Notes under the pieces: model-generated | Databases searched by the model: none | What the model was told of the DNA's origin: nothing | The model's input: the letters and a program-made list of their open reading frames with translations, nothing else | Shown: positions 25,311-32,233 of the stretch, in pieces | Position numbering within the stretch: the stretch's first letter is position 1 | Layout: every line of letters starts with the position of its first letter | Translations under genes and position numbers: made by a program | NCBI GenBank assembly: GCA_039033695.1 | Contig: JBCCCC010000007.1 | Location: 1 to 49,346, forward strand | Length of the DNA stretch: 49,346 bases | Reading direction: 5' to 3' | From: CALBPI01 sp039033695 | GTDB taxonomy: Bacteria > Pseudomonadota > Gammaproteobacteria > Steroidobacterales > Woeseiaceae

Positions 25311-26456
25311 TCACGCATTAAGCACCCGAGGTAACACCTTACAAAATCGGGCGACATCCTCAAGCTTACCCATCGACACACGCGACCACGCGTCGTAATC
25401 CATATACTGCCCGCGAATCTGAATGTTCTGCGCCGCTAGTGCTTCTTGCAACCGGTTGGCCGTGATACCGGACTTGAAGTAAACAAAATTGGCGGCCGAA
25501 GGCAGTACCTCGACACCCAGTTTCTGCAGCGCATCCGCAGTCATCTGCCGCGCCTCAAGGATCTTGCGACGGGATCGTTCAACAAATGCGCTGTCCTCAA
25601 AACAACCAATGGCGGCTGCCAGTCCGACGCCCGACATCCAAGTCATATTGGCGCCTCGAATGGTCTTGGCGACTTCCGGCTGCGAAAGGGTATAGCCCAC
25701 ACGCAAACCCGCCATGCCATAGAGCTTGGAGAATGTGCGCGATACAACAACGTTATGCCCTGCCTTGACCAAATCAACGCAACTGTTCGCAACGGGGTCA
25801 TCTGTTAACTCCATATAGGCTTCGTCAACAACCACCAGAGTCTTGCCGGCCATACGTTTGACCACCGGCTTAAGTGTTGCGGCATCCGTCAGCAATCCGG
25901 TCGGATTATTGGGGTTACAAAGCGACACGAAGCCGGTATCGCCGTTGACCAGTGCTTCTATCGCCGCAAGGTCGATACTCATGTCTGACTGCATCGGGGC
26001 GCGCTTCACCTCAGCCAGCCCCAACCGCTTCGCATACATGACTGTTGCATCGAAAAACAGGCGAGGCGCGACGATCGGGCCTCGCCGACCATAAACCATC
26101 GCGATCGCACTGAGCGCCTCAGCAGAACCAGTCGACAGCGTTACCTGTTCCGGCGACACACCGTGCGACCGCGCGATCATCTTTGTCAATACAGGCGTTG
26201 CGCCCATCGCGTAATAGGCGCCCTTGCGATTCGCGTAATCCGCCATCCGCAACGCCGACGCCGCGGGGCCGTAGGGGTTCTCGTTGTTGTTGAGCCTGGC
26301 GACCCCTGCCTGCGGCCCGAGGAGTTCCGAACCACCCGGCAATGAAGTGAAGGCACCAAGCTCCTCGGCGCGTTGCGCGGCAACCGATGAGCAACCGGTT
26401 GCGGCAAGAGAAGCACCCGCCGCACCCAGTAAGAATGTTCGACGTGATGTGGCCAT
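25311..26456 (-). CDS. HisC-like PLP aminotransferase with Tat/lipoprotein signal
   Basis: Class I/II aminotransferase of the histidinol-phosphate/aromatic type: NNNENPYGP near residue 57, LCNPNNPTG at 179-187, DEAYMEL with Asp211, and the PLP lysine Lys244 in SRTFSKLYGMAGLRVGY. The N-terminus is unusual: SRRTFLLGAAGASLAATGC combines a twin-arginine motif (Arg5-Arg6) with a lipobox-like ATGC (Cys22). The enzyme is therefore probably exported folded with PLP bound and may be lipid-anchored. ATG 26456 is chosen because the signal begins there; the frame is open to 26555. Substrate unknown. It heads a likely operon with phhB and the GNAT gene. Confidence 0.87.
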   Translation of the reverse strand: MATSRRTFLLGAAGASLAATGCSSVAAQRAEELGAFTSLPGGSELLGPQAGVARLNNNENPYGPAASALRMADYANRKGAYYAMGATPVLTKMIARSHGVSPEQVTLSTGSAEALSAIAMVYGRRGPIVAPRLFFDATVMYAKRLGLAEVKRAPMQSDMSIDLAAIEALVNGDTGFVSLCNPNNPTGLLTDAATLKPVVKRMAGKTLVVVDEAYMELTDDPVANSCVDLVKAGHNVVVSRTFSKLYGMAGLRVGYTLSQPEVAKTIRGANMTWMSGVGLAAAIGCFEDSAFVERSRRKILEARQMTADALQKLGVEVLPSAANFVYFKSGITANRLQEALAAQNIQIRGQYMDYDAWSRVSMGKLEDVARFCKVLPRVLNA

Positions 26457-26551
26457 CAATTCACAATTCCCGAGTGTTTCGGTTAATGTTTCACGGAGTG
26501 ACGCTGGTTTCAACCTGTAATCACCAGTTCGTGGTGCTGCAAAGCGGAAAG

Positions 26552-26579
26552 GCACTGGCGCTCATCGCCGCCAGTGCCC
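26552..26579 (-). terminator. Strong GC-rich hairpin downstream of OmpA-family gene
   Basis: A perfect 10-bp inverted repeat GGCACTGGCG / CGCCAGTGCC with 8-nt loop, 65 bp beyond the OmpA-family stop. On the minus strand it is followed by TTTCCGC. A plausible but weakly T-tailed terminator, or a REP-like element, in an otherwise empty 187-bp gap. Confidence 0.45.
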
Positions 26580-26643
26580 TTCTCTGTCGCCGCCGCAGAC
26601 CAAACTGTGACGGTCTTTGACAACTCAATCAGTCTTGTCGACG

Positions 26644-27399
26644 TCAGTCATTAGCAACGTCGTAATTGGCAACGCCATGCTCTGCCGTATCTGTTCGATA
26701 GAACGTCACCGTGACACGACGCTGCAGTGCCAACTCATCCGCGCTGCGCACGGCGTCGGCTTGATCGATGATCGGCTCACCGCGACCGAACGTCTGAATA
26801 CTACCGGGTGAGATGCCTGCGTCCATCAGCAAGCCGCGCACTGTCTCCGCTCGCTGCAGTGACAACGCGGCATTGTACTCAACGCTGCCGCGCGGATCCG
26901 CATAACCATCAATCTGCACGGCGAGCCCAGGCGTTGCCGACAGCAGCTCGGCAATACTGGCAATACGGGTATCCAGGTCCTGGGGCAGCTCGGTCTCATC
27001 GGTCCGGAACGGCAGGTTGAACTCCAACCCTTTGCCAAGCAGTGTGTACAACTCACGCACACCGCTCTCATCCAGCGTCGTCAATTCCTCGCGCAACAAT
27101 CGGCTATCGGTCTTCTCGTCGCGCAAAGCAGCGCTCGTCACGGCCAGCTCACCACTCGTGTGCGCGAGCTCGGCGCTAAGCTTCTCGACCTTTACATCCT
27201 TTTGATGTGAACGGTCACCGAAGACAGCGCCGAGGGCGGCGCCAATCACGATGCCGGGTGGTCCGCCGACCGCACCACCAATGACCGCACCAGCGCCGAC
27301 ACCAACCATTTCCTTGCGCGACGCGTCGCTCGCATTTGCGGTCTGAGTCGCGCCAATCGTCAGCGCCAACGCAATACCAGTTACTAAAAAACGTTTCAT
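26644..27399 (-). CDS. OmpA-family protein with glycine zipper (PdsO-like)
   Basis: 251 residues. Signal peptide ending NASDAS, a glycine-zipper segment (VGVGAGAVIGGAVGGPPG), a short coiled coil, then a C-terminal OmpA peptidoglycan-binding domain with VQIDGYADPRGSVEYNAALS and a terminal RRVTVTF. The order glycine zipper, coiled coil, ELxLxFRTxxxEL and OmpA resembles sortase-associated PdsO proteins, but no sortase or PdsR/PdsS genes are near. AGGAGCAGGGAT precedes ATG 27399. It lies 191 bp downstream of the VWA operon on the same strand and could supply a cell-wall anchor for it. Confidence 0.88.
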   Translation of the reverse strand: MKRFLVTGIALALTIGATQTANASDASRKEMVGVGAGAVIGGAVGGPPGIVIGAALGAVFGDRSHQKDVKVEKLSAELAHTSGELAVTSAALRDEKTDSRLLREELTTLDESGVRELYTLLGKGLEFNLPFRTDETELPQDLDTRIASIAELLSATPGLAVQIDGYADPRGSVEYNAALSLQRAETVRGLLMDAGISPGSIQTFGRGEPIIDQADAVRSADELALQRRVTVTFYRTDTAEHGVANYDVAND

Positions 27400-27590
27400 A
27401 TCCCTGCTCCTGATTCCAATCGTGGGTTAGTAATTCACGATGTCTATTAGGCGCCGGAAAAATGCGATCCCGGTGTCGCAAAGCACGTGCAAAAGGGACG
27501 GAATATGGCGAATTATGGCAGTGACCCTGCCCGCGATGCTGGCATCAGGCGCTCAACCGACGGGTGCAGCGCCGGGGTAACGTGCAGCGG

Positions 27591-28589
27591 TCAGCTACGT
27601 GTCAGCGCCACAAAAGTACCGCCATTGCGACGACACAACTCACGCATCAGCGCGGCGTATTTGGTACTCGCCACCTGTAATGGGCCAGGTTGATTGAACC
27701 CGGCCGGGAACCCGATGCCGTGAATGCGCACGCGTGGACGGCCGGATTCGTCGGGGCGATTGATACGATCGACGGCATCGGCGACCACTTCAACCGAGTC
27801 ACCCGAAAAATCATCACCAAACACATACAGACTAATACGCTTGTCGGGCGCCCAAAATGTTCGAATAGCCGCATAGATTCCTTGCGTGGGATTCGAGTCA
27901 CTGAACGCTCGCCAACTTTGCAGCCGGGTCCTGATCGACTGGCGAAGCGTTGGCGAATCCGGGATCCACTTTCGTGCGAAGCTACCGAACATGTAGGCAC
28001 CATTGTCGTTCATGACCTGCACGCCCTTGACTTCAGGATAGATGTCGAGAACTTCATCAATCTTCTGTTGCACGCGATTCCAGCTGAAGCGCTGCATACT
28101 GCCGGAGGTATCGATGATAAAAATGATGTACTCGCTATCCACCGGAATGCCGCCCACGGGCGCGTCCGGGCGAACCTTCGCGTTAGCCTGCAGTCGTCGC
28201 ATTTCTTCAGTCAATCGCTGACGCGCAGCGCGCAGCTCGCCAACCGACTCACCAGTGATCGATGCCTCGTTCTCGCTGGCTTCAAACTCACCACGCAACT
28301 TCGAGAAATCACTTTGCAGCTTGCTGACAAAATCTTGCTTCTCGGTTGCCTCATCCACAATGGATTCAAGATCACGCTCGAGCGTCAGTGTCTCGCCGCG
28401 TATCTCGAACAACGTTTGCTCAAGCTCCTTGATAATGCCGTCAAGGTTGACACGCGTTTGCTCGATGGTCGTTGGTTCGTAGATGCGCGTAAGCACAAGC
28501 AACAGAATGATTGCGCCAAAACCACAACAAATACAGTCAAGAAACGACAGGCTGAAACCATCGGGGTCGCGGCGACTACGTCTTGCCAT
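27591..28589 (-). CDS. VWA protein with ExbD/MotB-like membrane anchor (paralogue 2)
   Basis: 332 residues. A short basic cytoplasmic N-terminus precedes FSLSFLDCICCGFGAIILLL, one membrane segment with an Asp (residue 18) at its start, similar in position to the proton-binding Asp of ExbD, TolR and MotB. A coiled coil (about 45-135) follows, then a von Willebrand A domain with an intact MIDAS start DTSGSM (160-165) and a C-terminal half ending in LCRRNGGTFVALTRS. Topology N-in, VWA in the periplasm. GGAG precedes ATG 28589; 12 bp separate it from the paralogue upstream. Last gene of the cluster. Function inferred from context only. Confidence 0.85.
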   Translation of the reverse strand: MARRSRRDPDGFSLSFLDCICCGFGAIILLLVLTRIYEPTTIEQTRVNLDGIIKELEQTLFEIRGETLTLERDLESIVDEATEKQDFVSKLQSDFSKLRGEFEASENEASITGESVGELRAARQRLTEEMRRLQANAKVRPDAPVGGIPVDSEYIIFIIDTSGSMQRFSWNRVQQKIDEVLDIYPEVKGVQVMNDNGAYMFGSFARKWIPDSPTLRQSIRTRLQSWRAFSDSNPTQGIYAAIRTFWAPDKRISLYVFGDDFSGDSVEVVADAVDRINRPDESGRPRVRIHGIGFPAGFNQPGPLQVASTKYAALMRELCRRNGGTFVALTRS

Positions 28590-28601
28590 CAGAATACTCC
28601 G

Positions 28602-29696
28602 TTATGGCCAGTCGTCACTGACACTCATGAATGATCCGCCGCTTCGATAAGCAAGGCGCCACAACTCGGCAGGCGCCAGATAATCGCCTTCCATCGGATA
28701 CATCAACACATTGACGGGAATACCACTGGGTAGTTCGCGCACCGCCTGACCGAACAGATTGCGTCGCTGGCCAGCGCTGATCGTAGGCCGAGCGGGCGGT
28801 TTCTCTCCGCGCGTGGGTAAGCTGTCAATAAGCAGCAAAATGTTATCGGGACGCGGCGACATCTTGCGAACCATAGAGAATGCCGCATGCAGATTCGTGC
28901 CGCCGGTCGGCGGGGTCGTGCGCAGGTTCTCCACAGCCTGTCCGAGTTGCGACCCATCACCGACGTCTAACCAGATGCCGTCACTCCCGGCGATCACCGG
29001 CTCCACAGTCTCATTGAAACGGTAAATCTGAAACTGTGTCTCTGGCTTCAATTGTGACGAGATCCAGTCGACAGACGCGACCGCCTGGCGCCACTTGGCA
29101 GAGCGCAGTTGTTGCTCGACGGGCTGGTTTCGACGTCGGATGATATTGACAATGGTCTCATCCAACATACTCGCAGAGCTATCCACCAAAATGAGCGTGC
29201 GTCCGCCGCCAACTTTGAGGCCGGTCAGGTACTGACGCGTGCCGTCACCGACAAATGCACGCACATTATCACCGGCAGGGCCCGTGTTGGCGCTGGACGC
29301 CGACAATCGCCGCTTGGCCTCTTCAAGTTGCTTGATATCTGCACGCAACTGCTCTTCGCTGTCGCGACGCGCAACAGTGGTATCGTCGGCTGCCAACAGC
29401 TGCTGTTCGAGTTCGCGGATACGCCGGATCAGGAGCGCCGTATCGTTATCCGCGCGGACAACTTCGTCCTTTTTTTCTTCCAGCGAGTTGCGCAGTCGAA
29501 CAAGGTCTTTTCGACCCTCGAGAACCTCGCGCTCGATCCGGCGAACCTCGCTCAGCTCCTCGGCGGTTTGCTGGTCCGCGTTTTCTGAGACCGTTGCGTT
29601 GATAATCATGAAGAACAAGATCACCGCACCAAAGCCGCAACTCATGCAATCGAGAAACGACAGGCTAAAGACTTCTGTCTTACGTTTCCTGCGCAT
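28602..29696 (-). CDS. VWA protein with ExbD/MotB-like membrane anchor (paralogue 1)
   Basis: 364 residues with the same layout as its neighbour. The basic N-terminus leads to FSLSFLDCMSCGFGAVILFF (Asp16 at the start of the membrane segment). A long coiled coil spans about 42-135, then a VWA domain with MIDAS motif DSSAS (172-176), the later TGGTN threonine and LLLIDSLP. It shares the signature FSLSFLDCxxCGFGAxIL with paralogue 2, showing duplication inside the operon. Its ATG follows the FHA gene's TAG with no gap. Predicted to partner the ExbB-like channel in place of ExbD/TolR, with VWA as the periplasmic ligand-binding end. Confidence 0.86.
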   Translation of the reverse strand: MRRKRKTEVFSLSFLDCMSCGFGAVILFFMIINATVSENADQQTAEELSEVRRIEREVLEGRKDLVRLRNSLEEKKDEVVRADNDTALLIRRIRELEQQLLAADDTTVARRDSEEQLRADIKQLEEAKRRLSASSANTGPAGDNVRAFVGDGTRQYLTGLKVGGGRTLILVDSSASMLDETIVNIIRRRNQPVEQQLRSAKWRQAVASVDWISSQLKPETQFQIYRFNETVEPVIAGSDGIWLDVGDGSQLGQAVENLRTTPPTGGTNLHAAFSMVRKMSPRPDNILLLIDSLPTRGEKPPARPTISAGQRRNLFGQAVRELPSGIPVNVLMYPMEGDYLAPAELWRLAYRSGGSFMSVSDDWP

Positions 29697-31049
29697 CTAC
29701 AACGCCTCCGCTCTGATCAGCTGCAAGATCATGCCGGGCGTGCCGACACGGACGGTATCGCCGGTGCGAAGTGCCGCGCTGGCGCTGATGCGATTGCCAT
29801 TGAGGAACGTGCCATAGCGAGAGTGATCGAGCAGCAGACACTGGCCGTCGCGAATGACGAATTCGCAATGCAGGCCAGAAACACCAGCCGGAGCACCCTC
29901 CAATTGCAGATAGCGTGGTGGCGGTGACGCACTGCCCGCGCCGACGGTCAGGGGCTTTTCACTCAACGCGAAGGCGCGCTCATCCAGCAAGATATGCGTT
30001 GGCGCCGCGCCATTAGTAGGCGCCAATGGCACCGCCAAGGCGGTCTCGCCTTCATTGGGCAAATCACGCATCACGCGACCCGCATCCAGCACTACCTTGG
30101 GTAGCCGGTCGCTAATGCCGTCGATACTCGCCTGGTCTGCTACCACATGATAGTTACCACCCACCCGCGCGGTGAGCAACTCGGCGAATCCGGGCAGTGC
30201 GCTTATGCCTAGCGTCATTTGTAACGCGGGCGTATCGCCACCCGCGAGCATCGCCCGCACCATGTCAGCGATACGCTGGTAGTGATTGGCGACGCGATTG
30301 ATCACATCCACACGCTCGACATCAATGCTATGGCTAACCCCGCCGAGGTCGAACGTCAACGTCGACGACGGCTGCGATTCCAGCAATGCCAACCAATCCG
30401 GTACCTTATCGTAAAGCGCTTGTTCGCTTTGCGCACTGTGCAGCGGATCAAAGCGACACTGGCGGACGAATTGCTCTGCGAAAAATTTTAGCCACGCCTC
30501 TCTCAGTGCAAGCAAGCCGCTTGCCTCCAGGGAACGGACATCCTCGAGAGTGCTGCGGCTTTCGGTCTGGTGCAGTCTCGCGACCCATGCGCAGTGCAAT
30601 GACAACTCGATATGCAGGGCCACCTGATCGACATAGCGATGGCGCGTCGCAGCAACCGCCGCATCGACCATGGCGATCGGTCGCAGCCCATTCGCCTGTA
30701 CGACACCGAGCAAAAGGGCCAGCGTGTCGCGGCCGAGATAGCTCGGCAAAATGAGTACAACGTCGCGACCATCGAATCGCTCTGGCGGCAGCAATGCAGC
30801 GATTTGCGCGCTGGCGATGTCGGCTCTCGTCAACGGCTCGTGACCTTTCAATAGTTCACCGCTGAGCCTGTACCAGAAGTCATTCTGAATACGTCGCGGA
30901 TGCAGTTTCGACATACGCTCGGCGCCGCGACCAACACGCTCAACGCGATTGCCATCGAGCAACGCAAAACCCGACTCTTCACCGACCAATTGGCCGTTGT
31001 CAGTTGCGCGCAGGGCGCTATCGTCGATATCAAGAATGAGCGGCTTCAA
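29697..31049 (-). CDS. Hsp70/actin-like ATPase-fold protein with C-terminal FHA domain
   Basis: 450 residues, no signal peptide, so cytoplasmic. The N-terminal 330 residues look like a degenerate Hsp70/actin fold: KPLILDIDDSALRA as phosphate-1 strand, FDLGGVSHSIDV near 233 as phosphate-2 loop, and LGISALPGFAELL near 280. Residues about 353-447 form an FHA phosphothreonine-binding domain: Gly370, SGLHCEF with Ser391 and His394, and HSRYGTFLNGNRI. The usual Asn of NGT is Tyr, but other binding residues remain. The start is TTG 31049, supported by AGGAG 6 bases upstream. Probably reads phosphorylation by the cluster's kinases. The ATPase-fold call is my inference. Confidence 0.78.
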   Translation of the reverse strand: MKPLILDIDDSALRATDNGQLVGEESGFALLDGNRVERVGRGAERMSKLHPRRIQNDFWYRLSGELLKGHEPLTRADIASAQIAALLPPERFDGRDVVLILPSYLGRDTLALLLGVVQANGLRPIAMVDAAVAATRHRYVDQVALHIELSLHCAWVARLHQTESRSTLEDVRSLEASGLLALREAWLKFFAEQFVRQCRFDPLHSAQSEQALYDKVPDWLALLESQPSSTLTFDLGGVSHSIDVERVDVINRVANHYQRIADMVRAMLAGGDTPALQMTLGISALPGFAELLTARVGGNYHVVADQASIDGISDRLPKVVLDAGRVMRDLPNEGETALAVPLAPTNGAAPTHILLDERAFALSEKPLTVGAGSASPPPRYLQLEGAPAGVSGLHCEFVIRDGQCLLLDHSRYGTFLNGNRISASAALRTGDTVRVGTPGMILQLIRAEAL

Positions 31050-31058
31050 GCACGGCTC

Positions 31059-31865
31059 CTAGTGTTGCTCGGCATACATGTGTCGGACCAGTCGTTCATC
31101 GCAATAGTTCTCAGTGTCAAACACCAGGCGCTCTTGCATGAGTTGCAACTGATGTACAAGGAACATCAGGAAGATACTAATCAACAACGCGATAAACGTT
31201 GAGTTGAACGCAACACCCAGACTCTGCGTCACTCCAGCAATATCGCCTTGGACAGCACGATCTGCTTGCGCGAGTGCTTCACCGATGCCACGCACGGTAC
31301 CGATAAACCCGATCGATGGTATTGCCCATGAGATGTAGCGAATCATCGCGAGCTCGGACTCGAGACGATCAGCCTCAGATTCACAAATCGTGTTGATCGA
31401 TGACGCGACGTCCTGCACGTTACGCGTCGAGCTGAAACGCTGCAGCGCATTGAGCAGCGCGCGCGGCAACAGCATGCGGCGGGTGCCAGGCTCCAGCGCC
31501 TGAATCTGGCGTGAGAACTCGCGGGTGTCTTCGGGCAGAATTCTCATGCCGTCGGCTACGGACACGAGGTCCTGATCCAGTAAGCGACGCTCCTTGAGCA
31601 TGATAGCTGCCTTAAAGCCCATGATTGCCAGCGCCCATAGCATAAGAACGAAACACGCCTCTTGTTCGAAGTCCTTAACGAGCACCCAGACCGAGCGCTC
31701 ACGCACGTGATCCGGGTCCTGCTGAACGGCCAGGTTTTGCGCAGCTATCTGCTCGGCAGCATTTGGCCGTACGACCGACACATAGAAGCCGTGCACAATC
31801 ACAATGGCAATCGCCAAAGCAAACAGCTGATAGACGAACTCAACCGGAATATTCTTGCTTTTCAT
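31059..31865 (-). CDS. MotA/TolQ/ExbB-family proton channel protein
   Basis: 268 residues with about four membrane segments (10-31, 70-90, 180-203, 220-242). The conserved channel region reads ISWAIPSIGFIGTVRGIGEAL followed by AFNSTFIALLISIFLMFLV, corresponding to the TM2/TM3 equivalents of ExbB/TolQ with the Gly-Thr-Val and Asn-Ser-Thr polar residues. Such proteins form a pentameric stator powered by proton flow and need an ExbD/TolR/MotB partner. No such gene is present, but two downstream VWA proteins have an Asp-containing single membrane segment. GGAG precedes ATG 31865; the FHA gene follows after 9 bp. Confidence 0.9.
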   Translation of the reverse strand: MKSKNIPVEFVYQLFALAIAIVIVHGFYVSVVRPNAAEQIAAQNLAVQQDPDHVRERSVWVLVKDFEQEACFVLMLWALAIMGFKAAIMLKERRLLDQDLVSVADGMRILPEDTREFSRQIQALEPGTRRMLLPRALLNALQRFSSTRNVQDVASSINTICESEADRLESELAMIRYISWAIPSIGFIGTVRGIGEALAQADRAVQGDIAGVTQSLGVAFNSTFIALLISIFLMFLVHQLQLMQERLVFDTENYCDERLVRHMYAEQH

Positions 31866-31904
31866 AGTTTCTCCGGCGCAATCTCGCGCGCCACATGCGT
31901 TTAG

Positions 31905-32216
31905 CTAGATGTCGATCGGATAGTCCAGCGACTGATCCGCGGATGCCTGCTCCGTCGGAATAAAGTCCTCATCACCGTCGTTCTCGCGATAAATGAGTTC
32001 GGCCTCGGACAGCACCTCTTGTACGGCCGCATCTTCCGCCGACAAGTCCTCATCAACCGTGGGCTCAGCCTGCGTCTCATCGACCTCCGCCTGCGACGAC
32101 TCGGCGGCAGTCGATTCAGTCTGTGTTTCAGGAGTATCATCCTGTGCATAGGTCATAGCTGCTGCGAGTCCACCAATAAAGGTGACCGCAAGAACCCACC
32201 AAACCTTTCGATACAT
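31905..32216 (-). CDS. Small acidic exported protein
   Basis: 103 residues. A signal peptide (VWWVLAVTFIGGLAAAMTYA) is followed by a very acidic, Glu/Asp/Ser/Thr-rich, probably disordered mature chain (SAEDAAVQEVLSEAELIYRE) without cysteines or known domains. AGGAGAG gives ATG 32216 a strong ribosome site. Encoded between the SUMF1 and ExbB-like genes with short gaps (17 and 39 bp), so it belongs to the operon. Role unknown; periplasmic linker, chaperone-like or cation-binding are guesses. Confidence 0.8.
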   Translation of the reverse strand: MYRKVWWVLAVTFIGGLAAAMTYAQDDTPETQTESTAAESSQAEVDETQAEPTVDEDLSAEDAAVQEVLSEAELIYRENDGDEDFIPTEQASADQSLDYPIDI

Positions 32217-32233
32217 TGTTCTCTCCTGTCGCA

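Noticed and set aside
31059..31865. Zorya-type defence system (ZorA-like stator)
   Set aside because: The channel protein lacks the long cytoplasmic ZorA tail, and no ZorB, helicase or nuclease genes accompany it.
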